Made by a program: the position numbers and the translations under genes. This document shows, piece by piece, positions 9,338 through 17,939 of a stretch of DNA of 64,000 bases. Position 1 is the stretch's first letter, and each line of letters opens with the position of its first letter. Origin of the DNA: Flavobacterium psychrotrophum. Its GTDB lineage: Bacteria > Bacteroidota > Bacteroidia > Flavobacteriales > Flavobacteriaceae. The stretch is from the NCBI RefSeq assembly GCF_003403075.1, contig NZ_CP031557.1, positions 4,278,001 to 4,342,000 on the forward strand. The letters are read 5' to 3'. The notes under the pieces are model-generated. The model was not told the origin of the DNA. It searched no databases and saw only the letters and a list, made by a program, of their open reading frames with translations.

Positions 9338-10441
9338 ATGACAGAATCAGAATTATTTAATACCCTGGCTTTGATGCGTATAGAGGGTGTGGGCGATATT
9401 GTGGCAAAAAAGCTGATTAACCACCTGGGCAGCGCCGAAGCCGTTTTTAAGGCCAAGCGTTCGCAGCTTTTAGCTATTGAAGGTGTGGGCGAAGTGCTGT
9501 GCAATAACCTGCAAAATACATCGGTTTTTAACCATGCCGAAAATGAGGTGCGGTTTGTACAGGCTAACAATATTAAGGCCTCTTTTTACCAGGATGCAGA
9601 TTATCCTGAAAGGCTAAAGCATTGCATAGACGGCCCGGTGGTACTGTTTAGTTCCGGGAGGATAGATTTTGCGAAGCGCAAAACCATAAGCATTGTGGGT
9701 ACCCGCCAGATGACCAGTTATGGTGCCGATTTTTGCCGTAAGCTTATAGAAGATCTTGCGCCGCTAAATCCGGTTATTGTTAGTGGCTTTGCTTATGGCA
9801 TAGACATACACGCTCATATACTGGCTATGGATAACAACCTGCAAACAGTAGGGGTGGTAGCGCACGGCCTTAACCAGGTATACCCCAAGGTGCATAAAAA
9901 GTATGTGGCAAAAATGGAGGAGAATGGTGGTTTTATGACCGAGTTCTGGAGTACCTCTAACCCCGATAAGGAGAATTTTGTAAAGCGTAACCGTATTGTA
10001 GCGGGCATAAGCGAGGCTACCATTATTGTAGAAAGTGCAGATAAGGGTGGTTCGCTTATTACGGCTAACCTGGCCAATGATTATAACCGCGATGTGTTTG
10101 CCGTGCCCGGCCGCGTTACCGATAAGTACAGTATGGGCTGTAACAACCTTATAAAGAGCCAGCGTGCCAATCTGCTTACCAATGCCGCCGACCTTATATA
10201 TATGCTGAACTGGGAACTGGAAGAAAAAAAGAAAACCCCGGTACAAAAACAACTCTTCATAACTCTGGAGCCCGAAGAGGAACTGGTATACAACTACCTG
10301 CTTAAAAACGGTAAGGAACTAATGGATATAATAGCATTGCGTTGTGATATGCCGGTATATAAATTATCATCGTTACTACTTACTATGGAACTTAAAGGGG
10401 TAATACGACCATTGCCGGGTAAATTGTTTGAAGCGGTGTAG
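9338..10441 (+). CDS. dprA: DNA-processing protein DprA
   Basis: This 367-residue cytoplasmic protein matches DprA/Smf in length and order. It has an N-terminal helix-hairpin-helix region (about 10-60, EGVGDIVAKKL and EGVGEVL), the Rossmann-like DprA core with SIVGTRQMTSYG, VSGFAYGIDIHAH and KGGSLITA, and a C-terminal winged-helix region (about 300-367). DprA binds incoming single-stranded DNA during natural transformation, protects it and loads RecA. The gene is divergent from the SPOR gene, with 97 bases between the start codons. No other competence gene is adjacent. Confidence 0.95.
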   Translation: MTESELFNTLALMRIEGVGDIVAKKLINHLGSAEAVFKAKRSQLLAIEGVGEVLCNNLQNTSVFNHAENEVRFVQANNIKASFYQDADYPERLKHCIDGPVVLFSSGRIDFAKRKTISIVGTRQMTSYGADFCRKLIEDLAPLNPVIVSGFAYGIDIHAHILAMDNNLQTVGVVAHGLNQVYPKVHKKYVAKMEENGGFMTEFWSTSNPDKENFVKRNRIVAGISEATIIVESADKGGSLITANLANDYNRDVFAVPGRVTDKYSMGCNNLIKSQRANLLTNAADLIYMLNWELEEKKKTPVQKQLFITLEPEEELVYNYLLKNGKELMDIIALRCDMPVYKLSSLLLTMELKGVIRPLPGKLFEAV

Positions 10442-10576
10442 GGTTTTTGTAATTCATTTATGGATAAGACAGAATCAAAAAACTAGGTTATAATTAAAGG
10501 TTGCCAAATAATCTTCATCTTTTGCCTTTTGCCTAATGCCTTCACTTCTTTCCTCCCTTTTCCTTAATTTTACAGT

Positions 10577-11668
10577 ATGGAAGAAGCCCCCAAACCGCAG
10601 CGTAAAATAATCCATGTAGATATGGATGCCTTTTATGCATCTGTAGAGCAGCTGGACAACCCCGAGCTTAGGGGCAAGCCACTTGCTGTAGGCGGCGGTG
10701 AAATTCGTGGGGTGGTTAGTGCAGCCAGCTATGAGGCGCGCAAGTTTGGCGTGCGTAGTGCCATGAGTGGCTATCTGGCTAAAAAGCGTTGCCCACACCT
10801 TATATTTGTGCCGCCCCGTTTTGACCGTTACCGCGAAATTTCCCAAAAAATACGCAGCATCTTCCATGAGTATACAGATCTTGTAGAGCCACTTTCGCTT
10901 GATGAGGCTTACCTTGATGTTACCGTAAATAAAAAAGGCAACCCAAGTGCCACGCTTATTGCGGCCGAGATTCGCCAACGCATACTGGAGGTTACGGGGC
11001 TTACGGCATCGGCAGGCATTAGTGTAAACAAATTTATTGCCAAGGTAGCCAGCGACTATAACAAGCCTAATGGACAAAAAACCGTAAATCCACCCGAAGT
11101 ATTACCGTTTTTAGAAGACCTGCCCATAGGTAAATTCTACGGGGTGGGTAAGGTTACTACAGAACGTATGTACCAGTTGGGCATTTTTACAGGCAAAGAC
11201 CTCAAAGAAAAAACCGTTGAATACCTTACAGAACATTTTGGCAAGTCGGGTGCCTATTATTACCATGTAGTGCGGGGCGTGCACAACAGCGAGGTAAAGC
11301 CCGACCGTATTGTAAAATCGGTGGGTACAGAGCATACCTTTGACGAAAACCTGGTGTCTGAAGTGTTTATGCTCGAAAGGCTGGAACGTATTGCCGATGA
11401 GCTGGAACGCCGTTTAAAGAAAAAAAAGATAGCCGGAAAAACGGTTACCCTCAAAATTAAATACTCTGATTTTACGGTACAAACCCGCAGTAAGACCATG
11501 CCTTATTTTATATCAGACAAAAGCCTGATCATCGAAATTATTAAAGAGCTGCTTTACCAGGAAAAGCTTAAAGAGTCGGTACGGTTGTTGGGTATTTCGC
11601 TGGCCAACCTTAATAATGAAGCCGGTGAGAAGAAAGTGGTGGCAGTGCAGCTAAAGTTTGATTTTTAG
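10577..11668 (+). CDS. dinB: DNA polymerase IV (Y family)
   Basis: This 363-residue error-prone polymerase replicates past lesions. Visible family signatures are HVDMDAFYASVEQ near the N terminus (catalytic Asp and the steric-gate region), SAASYEARKFGVRSAMS, LSLDEAYLDV (second catalytic acidic pair), the thumb segment LPIGKFYGVGKVT, and a little-finger domain. The C terminus ends QLKFDF, a good match to a beta-clamp binding motif. Length is usual for the family. No SOS (LexA) box was identified upstream. It follows dprA by 135 bases in the same direction but probably has its own promoter. Confidence 0.95.
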   Translation: MEEAPKPQRKIIHVDMDAFYASVEQLDNPELRGKPLAVGGGEIRGVVSAASYEARKFGVRSAMSGYLAKKRCPHLIFVPPRFDRYREISQKIRSIFHEYTDLVEPLSLDEAYLDVTVNKKGNPSATLIAAEIRQRILEVTGLTASAGISVNKFIAKVASDYNKPNGQKTVNPPEVLPFLEDLPIGKFYGVGKVTTERMYQLGIFTGKDLKEKTVEYLTEHFGKSGAYYYHVVRGVHNSEVKPDRIVKSVGTEHTFDENLVSEVFMLERLERIADELERRLKKKKIAGKTVTLKIKYSDFTVQTRSKTMPYFISDKSLIIEIIKELLYQEKLKESVRLLGISLANLNNEAGEKKVVAVQLKFDF

Positions 11669-11717
11669 GGGTATTAATAAATGCGATTAGCTTATATGTC
11701 AGTATCTTAAAATTGTT

Positions 11718-11725
11718 TATCTTTG
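11718..11725 (+). promoter_or_regulatory. -7 promoter box (TATCTTTG) of the small ORF/DUF6169 pair
   Basis: An exact TANNTTTG box ends five bases before the ATG at 11730, which is typical flavobacterial spacing for a very short or absent leader. It supports the 48-codon ORF as the first gene of the transcript. Confidence 0.55.
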
Positions 11726-11729
11726 CGGT

Positions 11730-11876
11730 ATGCAAGACAAAAAAAATGACAGCCAAATTTTGACATCCGCTAAAAAATTTTTAGAGGATAAAAAAATGGT
11801 GTCTGCTTATTTGAGAGGTGAAGTTACTAAAGAAGCCCTGGATGATAAAGGAATTAAACTTGCCATGCCGCTATAA
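11730..11876 (+). CDS. Small conserved-looking protein (48 aa) overlapping the DUF6169 gene
   Basis: ATG at 11730 opens a 48-codon frame ending at TAA 11874-11876. The peptide is mostly helical and charged (SAKKFLEDKKMVSAYLRGEV), followed by TKEALDDKGIKLAMPL. That ending reads like the short helix-turn pattern found in small Bacteroidota antitoxin-like or adaptor ORFs. I do not know its function. A perfect -7 box lies directly upstream, and the 3' end overlaps the start region of the next gene. This suggests translational coupling and a functional pair. Base composition is AT-rich compared with dinB before it. Confidence 0.6.
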   Translation: MQDKKNDSQILTSAKKFLEDKKMVSAYLRGEVTKEALDDKGIKLAMPL

Positions 11877-12348
11877 AGTTTCTTTTAATTCAGAAACATT
11901 ACTGTTCTTCTTTACTACTAAAAACAACATTCACTATCAGGTTGCATTCATTGATAGTATTCATCTGTTTTCAGGGACATCAGTAGAAGCAAAAATCGCA
12001 AAAGTTTACAGTCTGAATATAGAAAAAATTTCAAAAGTTACAGAGCCCTTAGATATTGATGTAAAGGAGGCTGTAGATTGTATTGTGACAAACTTTTTTG
12101 AGGATAAAGAAAATTCACTTATATATTGTTGCGACAGTTCTGATGCGAAAGAAAGGCTAAGGATGAAGAAGTTTAGTAAATGGTATGAGGAAAGTTTATT
12201 TAAAAATAATATTATAAAGCTTGATGATGAGTTAGGTACAGAACCTATAAATTATACGAGTTTTTTGTATCACTATCAAAATCCAATCAGGGATTATCTT
12301 GAGAAGGGATATGCTGAAATTATACAGGAACTGCAAAAACCGGAATAA
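11842..12348 (+). CDS. DUF6169 family protein
   Basis: The protein has 163-169 residues depending on the start. It matches the DUF6169 family in its central pattern: a beta-rich N-terminal part (TTKNNIHYQVAFIDS), then LIYCCDSSDAKERLRMKKFSKWYE, then a C-terminal segment with YTSFLYHYQNPIRDYLEKGY. The function of the family is unknown. No signal peptide is present, so it should be cytoplasmic. The upstream 48-aa ORF runs to 11876, overlapping any of the candidate starts (ATG 11818, ATG 11842, TTG 11860). The TTG start would give the peptide MPCRYK, which best resembles family N termini, so the start is uncertain. A hand count of one line inside the gene gave about 33% GC against about 48% for a line in dprA. 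Confidence 0.75.
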   Translation: MIKELNLPCRYKVSFNSETLLFFFTTKNNIHYQVAFIDSIHLFSGTSVEAKIAKVYSLNIEKISKVTEPLDIDVKEAVDCIVTNFFEDKENSLIYCCDSSDAKERLRMKKFSKWYEESLFKNNIIKLDDELGTEPINYTSFLYHYQNPIRDYLEKGYAEIIQELQKPE

Positions 12349-12375
12349 ATTTTCCAACAAATCTTATAAAACTAA

Positions 12376-12405
12376 AGAAACCGGTAATGGGGGCAACCGG
12401 TTTCT
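12376..12405 (+). terminator. Hairpin after the DUF6169 gene, possible terminator
   Basis: Perfect 10-bp stem AGAAACCGGT (12376-12385) with ACCGGTTTCT (12396-12405), 27 bases after the stop codon. There is no clear T-run after it, so termination is less certain. Confidence 0.45.
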
Positions 12406-12726
12406 GTAAGGTGGCATTAGTAATTAAAATGAAGAAAGTTTGGACAATGCCTAATGTAGAGTTTGAAATACAGTGAATAACGTTGCCTGCATTAACCATT
12501 AGCAGGCCTGTATTTCTATATCAAATGTACCATCTGTTTTGTGTCGAAATCTAAAATTTAGGCAAGCGCTTATTTTGTGCCGACGAACGGAACTTTAGCT
12601 TCGTTAATATGTGGCGTCGCTTTATTAACGTGTATTAAAATATAAGGTGCAAGTGGTTATTTTTAAGTGTATTTTTGAAAATACCGTATTTATAAAATAC
12701 TTTTTTTACACAAAATATAAATAGTA
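12406..12726 (+). other. Intergenic region without recognised gene
   Basis: About 320 bases between the DUF6169 hairpin and the promoter of the DUF6377 gene. It is AT-rich towards its right end. No ORF, RNA gene or strong repeat was recognised. Confidence 0.4.
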
Positions 12727-12734
12727 TATATTTG
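12727..12734 (+). promoter_or_regulatory. -7 promoter box (TATATTTG) of the DUF6377 gene
   Basis: An exact TANNTTTG box lies 27 bases before the ATG at 12762. It overlaps the alternative TTG start at 12732, which argues against that longer reading frame. Confidence 0.5.
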
Positions 12735-12761
12735 GGGGTACATTGTTTTGGGCGCTTTTCG

Positions 12762-14408
12762 ATGATAAAAAAACTACTTATACTTTTATTGCTGCTACTG
12801 TTTCGGTTAGGCTTTGCTGCCGGAAACGACTCCCTGCTTACTGCCCTTGATAAAGAGATGGCGAAACGGGAGGTGTATGATGCCGCTAAAATAAACCGTA
12901 TAAATCAGCTCAAGCAATACCTTGCTGCCGGCGGGCTTACCACGCCCGAACGCTACAGCCTTAACGGGCGGCTGGTTGCCGAATTTATTCCGTACCAGTT
13001 TGCGCAGGCAGTACAGTATTTAGAGCATAATATTAGCCTTGCCCAAAAGACGAATAATCTGCTGTTTTTGTATAAAGCTAAGCTACAGCTTGCAGAACTA
13101 TTGTCGTCATCCGGCAACTATGCCGAGAGTGCTGCTGTACTGACTCAGGTAAACCGCAGGCAGGTGCCGGATGAACTATTAGATTACTATTACTACTGCC
13201 ACACATGGCTTAATTTCAGGCTTAAATTTTACAGCGCTTATAATGCTACCCGCGATGCTTACAGCCAGCGTTACCATGCTTATGCTGACAGTGTTATGGA
13301 TCGCCTGCCAAATAATGGCGAAGATTATCTGCAAATAGCCGAAACCCGCTACCGCGATACCGGCGAAAACCTAAAGAGCCGTGAGGCTAACCTTAAACGC
13401 CTTGCTATGGCTGCTCCGGGTACGCGTGCCTACAGCCGTATTACATTCTTTTTGGCGCAAAGCTACCTGCCCGATGATATTGGGCAGTATAAAAAATACC
13501 TTATACTCAGCGCGCTTTCAGATATACGGGCATCGGTAAAAGACAATGCCTCGCTTACGGCACTGGCAGTACAATACTTTAAAGAGGGCGATATAGAGCG
13601 TGCACACCGTTACATCAACTTTGCTTTTGACGATGCTTCGTTTTACAATTCGCGCCTGCGCCTGCAATCCATATCCAGTGTGTTGCCGCTTATAAACAAG
13701 GCTTACGAAAAAGCCGTGCAAAAAGAAAAGGCTAAACTTCAGGTTACAGTAATTATCATAAGTGTACTTGCGCTGTTGTTGCTTGCGCTGTTTTTTTACA
13801 TTTACAGGCAGGTAGCCAACCTGCGCCGCGCCCGAAAAAATTTACAGCAGGCCAATGAGCAGCTTAATGCGCTTAACGGTCAGTTACAACAGGCACATAA
13901 TGAACTTAAACACTTGTATACCGAACTTACCGATACCAATCGTATTAAAGAATACTATATAGGTAATTTGCTTAATGTATGTTCTGACTATCTTGATAAG
14001 CTTGATACTTACCGCAAAACGGTCAAGAAAATGATCATGGGCAGGCAGGTAGCAGAGCTGTTAGAAAAAACCAAATCATCTGAACTTATTGATGAAGAGC
14101 TTATCCTGTTCTACAAAAATTTTGATGCCATCTTTCTCCAGATCTACCCTGATTTTGTAGAGCAGTTAAATGCGCTACTTTTGCCCGAAGAACAAATTAC
14201 TCTTAAAAACGGCGAATTGCTTAGTACCGAGTTGCGTATCTTTGCCCTTATCCGTCTTGGCATAACAGACAGCGCCGGTATTGCACGCCTGCTGAGGTAC
14301 TCTGTAAATACAATTTACAACTACAGGGTAAAAATTAAGAACAAGGCCTTATTCCGCGATGATTTTGAAACTCAGGTTATGAAAATTGGTGCTTTCAATA
14401 ATCTGTAG
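12762..14408 (+). CDS. DUF6377 domain membrane-bound transcriptional regulator
   Basis: This 548-residue protein starts with a signal peptide or membrane anchor (MIKKLLILLLLLLFRLGFAA). A helical, TPR-like periplasmic region follows (to about 325), then a single transmembrane segment (about 327-350), a coiled coil rich in Gln/Asn (NEQLNALNGQLQQAHNELKHL) and a C-terminal cytoplasmic region. That region ends in a LuxR-type helix-turn-helix (IARLLRYSVNTIYNYRVKIKNKA, about 504-530). The architecture matches DUF6377 proteins of Bacteroidota, which sit beside polysaccharide-utilisation genes and are thought to sense a periplasmic signal and regulate them. The next gene downstream is a secreted putative carbohydrate esterase, a likely target. 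The ATG at 12762 is chosen over upstream TTG for promoter position. Confidence 0.82.
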   Translation: MIKKLLILLLLLLFRLGFAAGNDSLLTALDKEMAKREVYDAAKINRINQLKQYLAAGGLTTPERYSLNGRLVAEFIPYQFAQAVQYLEHNISLAQKTNNLLFLYKAKLQLAELLSSSGNYAESAAVLTQVNRRQVPDELLDYYYYCHTWLNFRLKFYSAYNATRDAYSQRYHAYADSVMDRLPNNGEDYLQIAETRYRDTGENLKSREANLKRLAMAAPGTRAYSRITFFLAQSYLPDDIGQYKKYLILSALSDIRASVKDNASLTALAVQYFKEGDIERAHRYINFAFDDASFYNSRLRLQSISSVLPLINKAYEKAVQKEKAKLQVTVIIISVLALLLLALFFYIYRQVANLRRARKNLQQANEQLNALNGQLQQAHNELKHLYTELTDTNRIKEYYIGNLLNVCSDYLDKLDTYRKTVKKMIMGRQVAELLEKTKSSELIDEELILFYKNFDAIFLQIYPDFVEQLNALLLPEEQITLKNGELLSTELRIFALIRLGITDSAGIARLLRYSVNTIYNYRVKIKNKALFRDDFETQVMKIGAFNNL

Positions 14409-14441
14409 TAGTTAAAATATGCATGAAAGGTCAATTAATGT

Positions 14442-14529
14442 GTCCACTTTTTATAAACGGCTATCTTATTTCAATCTGTTGTTATTTAGTGATTTGTAGT
14501 TTTTAATTTCCACGTCGAGTCCACTTTTT
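14442..14529 (+). promoter_or_regulatory. Direct repeat GTCCACTTTTT upstream of the SGNH gene
   Basis: The 11-mer GTCCACTTTTT occurs at 14442-14452 and again at 14519-14529, 77 bases apart, in the 206-base gap between the DUF6377 regulator and the secreted hydrolase gene. It could be a regulator binding site; this is inference only. Confidence 0.3.
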
Positions 14530-14614
14530 TACTGTGTTGTCCGTAGTGGCGTATATATTCGCAGTTTCTTCGCAAACGATGTAGAATAACCCAAACCTCA
14601 CATCCTATTTTCAT

Positions 14615-17602
14615 ATGAAGAAACTCTTACTATTATGCGGCCTGGCACTTGCGGGCTACATGCAGGGGCAAACACTCCAGCAATCTATGTACGTAGATTT
14701 TGGCCCCACAGGCGGTACAGGCGGGGGCATAACACCCAGCCCCGATGCTAACGGCCATTACTGGAACAATGCTACAAACGGCGCGCTAAATGCTACGCTC
14801 GACATTTTTAACAGCAATAATGCCGATACCGGTATCGACATGACCGTGACGGATAATTTTGTGGTAAACACCACTACAAATTATGGTCCTACGGCTCCTG
14901 CCGCGGCACTGCTGGGCGACCTTGCCATAGGCACCGCCACGCAGGATTATTTTTACCTTGAATCAGGCGGGTCTGCAAATGCAACCGGGCAGCTTACCCT
15001 AAGCGGGCTTAATCCGCAAAAGGGGTACAAATTTTATGTGTTTGGCTCACGCCCTACAAGCAATACACGTATTTCGGGCTATACTTTTACAGGGCTTAAC
15101 AGTTTTACCGGCCAGTTGCAAACCAGTAACGGCACCACCGGAAACCTGGATACCATACTTGCTACGACCATGCTTTCGCCTACGGCAGATGGGCGCATTA
15201 CCATTAATGTAGCCATTCTGCAAAATGCATTTGCCTATCTTAACATTCTTAAGGTAGAAGAATATACAGATCTGCCTGTGGTAGATGTTACCGCAATAAC
15301 CGTTACGGGAACTGATATTACCGTAAGCGGACAAAACAGCCAGATGGTAGCTGCCATAGCACCGTCTAATGCTACATTTAGTAACGTATCATGGACAACC
15401 AGCAACAGCAGTGTGGCTGTAATAAGCAGCTCGGGCGTGCTAATGCCTGTGGGTAATGGTACCGTAACTGTAACGGCTACAAGCGCGCAAAACACTGCTA
15501 TAACGGGTACGGCTACCATTAACGTTAGCAACCAGAACACGGCACTATACTTTAGCGGTACCGCTACAGAAAATGGCGATAATACCGCAACTGCCATCCC
15601 TATGCACATGGTTACAGGTACGCAGGGTACGGTAAGCAATGTTTTTGAAATATATACATCGCTAAACGAGGCGGGTACATTTAACTTCTATACTTCGCAG
15701 GCGGCAGGCGCTACGGTATTTGGCGCAGGTTCAGCTGCGGGTACACTTACAGCTGCGGGCGCGGGTATCGACCCAACGCAAGCGGGTCCGGTACTTATTA
15801 CCGTAAACCTTACTACAAATACCTACACCATTACACCAATAAACTGGAGCGTTACCGGCAGTACCATTGCTAACGGCTGGAATGGCGATGCGCCACTTAC
15901 TTACCAGGGTAATGGTATATGGAGTGCTACGTTAGACATGAATGTTGTAGGTACAGATACCAACCCAAGGTTTGTATTTAAAGGCAACCAGTCTTGGAGT
16001 TATGTGTTTAAAAAAGTAACAGGCAGCCAGCATTCAGTTGCGCTTGAAGCACAGGCGGGAGAGTTTGGCATTGCGCTTCAGGATATCGACCTTACCTATG
16101 GTAATTTTATCATTACCCTTAACCTTGCAGATTATACCTATGGTATAGCGTGTGTGGCGGTAGACGAAAACAAGATCGCCTTTATGGGATCTAGCGTAAT
16201 GAATGGCCAGGGCGGTACTAACATGCAGGGCTATGCATACCTGTACAACCAGATACTTGCACAAAGGGCTACCGAAGGAAGTCCGGCATTTTACAGGTAC
16301 AATGTTTCGGTTAACGGAAACAACACTACCGCAGCACTGGCTCGCGTAGAAAAAGATATGCTGGGCAGTTGTTCTGCTTATGTGGTGTATGGCCTTGCCC
16401 TGGGCAACGAAGGCATTCACGAAAACGGACAACCGGCTTACGACAGCTACAATACCAACTTACGACGCCTTATTCAGTTAGCGCGCGATAACGGTAAAAC
16501 ACCGGTAGTGGTAAACAACTATGTAAGGGCAGATTATACCGCTGCTGATTACAACTTTGTAAAACAAATGAACCTTGCTATGGCACAGTGGGATGTACCA
16601 AGTATAAACACACTGGGCGCTACAGACAACGGTACCGGAAACTGGGTAGAAGGTTACTGGTGGGATGCACTGCATCCTAACGATGCAGGCCATGCAGAAA
16701 TGGCGTATGCCATAGTACCATCTTTATTTGATGCGCTTGAGGCAGAAAAACCACAGCCGGTATATACCGCAACAACATCGGTAACACCAGATCCTGTTAC
16801 AGGCGGCGGTAAGCTTACCTTTACTCCGGAAAATACAATCCATCCTTTTACAACATCCTTTGGTATAAAAACTACAGGTACCGGAAACCTGCTGGCATTT
16901 ACTACAAATGGTACTGCTACAGGCAGCCTTTCTATAACAGCTGAAGGATATGTACGTTATACTTCGCCGGCAGGCACAACTATTACAGGCACAACGGTTG
17001 TAAACAATGGCGAATGGCACACCATAACCCTTACGCATTACTATGCATGGGGTAATACCCAGCTGTATGCAGATGCAGTGGCACAGGGCAATGTAAGCGA
17101 GCAGCTTCAGGCTAAGGCATTCAGCCTGCACGGTACTGCTGCCCCGGCAAACATTCAATACCGCAACTGGTTCTTTTACCGTTCGGGTATGAACAACCTT
17201 GAGGTAGAAGCACTGCACAATGGTACCATGCTTAAATCGAGCCTTGAGCTGTATGCCCCGTTAAATGACGAAGCTGCAACTCCGGAAGCGATGTTTGCTA
17301 ACCTTGCACAAAGCACTAATACTATAGATGCTACGGGATTTACAGCATTGGGTACTAATACCGTGGTGGCAGATAACAGCACGATGACGGCTTATCCTAA
17401 CCCTACAAGCGATATTCTTACCATAAATACGCGTGCAAACGTGATGGCAGATACCATACAGGTATACAATAGCCTGGGTATGGAGGTAGCTACAGCAATA
17501 CATAGCCGAACAATTAACCTAAGCAGGCTACAGGCAGGTGTCTATATCGTAAAGGTAAAGGCAGGAAATGCGACAGGTGTAATTAAAGTGGTTAAGAAGT
17601 AG
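14615..17602 (+). CDS. T9SS-secreted multidomain protein with SGNH/GDSL hydrolase domain
   Basis: This 995-residue exported protein has a signal peptide (ending about residue 18), an N-terminal beta domain (about 20-210), a bacterial Ig-like Big_2 domain (about 223-295) and beta-sandwich segments resembling SusE/SusF-type glycan-binding modules (about 305-510). The SGNH hydrolase domain follows, with block I GSSVMNGQG (Ser near 526) and block V DALHPNDAGH (catalytic Asp and His near 685-694). Next come a concanavalin/LamG-like domain (about 740-890) and a T9SS sorting domain (YPNPTSDILTIN to IKVVKK). SGNH enzymes deacylate esters, often acetylated polysaccharides. Together with the DUF6377 regulator upstream this suggests a surface carbohydrate esterase; the substrate is unknown. 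Confidence 0.8.
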   Translation: MKKLLLLCGLALAGYMQGQTLQQSMYVDFGPTGGTGGGITPSPDANGHYWNNATNGALNATLDIFNSNNADTGIDMTVTDNFVVNTTTNYGPTAPAAALLGDLAIGTATQDYFYLESGGSANATGQLTLSGLNPQKGYKFYVFGSRPTSNTRISGYTFTGLNSFTGQLQTSNGTTGNLDTILATTMLSPTADGRITINVAILQNAFAYLNILKVEEYTDLPVVDVTAITVTGTDITVSGQNSQMVAAIAPSNATFSNVSWTTSNSSVAVISSSGVLMPVGNGTVTVTATSAQNTAITGTATINVSNQNTALYFSGTATENGDNTATAIPMHMVTGTQGTVSNVFEIYTSLNEAGTFNFYTSQAAGATVFGAGSAAGTLTAAGAGIDPTQAGPVLITVNLTTNTYTITPINWSVTGSTIANGWNGDAPLTYQGNGIWSATLDMNVVGTDTNPRFVFKGNQSWSYVFKKVTGSQHSVALEAQAGEFGIALQDIDLTYGNFIITLNLADYTYGIACVAVDENKIAFMGSSVMNGQGGTNMQGYAYLYNQILAQRATEGSPAFYRYNVSVNGNNTTAALARVEKDMLGSCSAYVVYGLALGNEGIHENGQPAYDSYNTNLRRLIQLARDNGKTPVVVNNYVRADYTAADYNFVKQMNLAMAQWDVPSINTLGATDNGTGNWVEGYWWDALHPNDAGHAEMAYAIVPSLFDALEAEKPQPVYTATTSVTPDPVTGGGKLTFTPENTIHPFTTSFGIKTTGTGNLLAFTTNGTATGSLSITAEGYVRYTSPAGTTITGTTVVNNGEWHTITLTHYYAWGNTQLYADAVAQGNVSEQLQAKAFSLHGTAAPANIQYRNWFFYRSGMNNLEVEALHNGTMLKSSLELYAPLNDEAATPEAMFANLAQSTNTIDATGFTALGTNTVVADNSTMTAYPNPTSDILTINTRANVMADTIQVYNSLGMEVATAIHSRTINLSRLQAGVYIVKVKAGNATGVIKVVKK

Positions 17603-17631
17603 ATAGTTTTTAATTCATGTATTTTTACAGG

Positions 17632-17657
17632 GGCTTCCGGGAAACCGGAAGCCTTTT
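17632..17657 (+). terminator. Terminator of the SGNH-hydrolase gene
   Basis: Perfect 9-bp stem GGCTTCCGG (17632-17640) with CCGGAAGCC (17645-17653), loop GAAA, followed by four T. It lies 30 bases after the stop codon. Confidence 0.85.
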
Positions 17658-17939
17658 ACATTGCTGATATTGATGTATTTATATGCTTCTGAATAAAACT
17701 TTATTGTATTTTGTAAAAAATACGAACAATATGATTTTTACGATTTGTTTACTTAAACAGTCTTTAAATTGTTTACTTGTTAAAATTTATCCAAAAGTGC
17801 TGTTTAAATATGTAATTAAAAGTACTTAATTAGATGTTTTTAAACGATGGAATGTGTATTTCATCTATAACTTGCTGATATGTAAGTTGTATGAAGCAAA
17901 TCTTCGGTTTGCTTTTGGGCTATCTAACCCCAAAATAAA
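17658..17939 (+). other. AT-rich intergenic region before the surface-protein pseudogene
   Basis: About 280 bases, very AT-rich, with no ORF or hairpin recognised. It presumably held the promoter of the broken gene at 17940, but no exact TANNTTTG box was found near the start. Confidence 0.4.
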
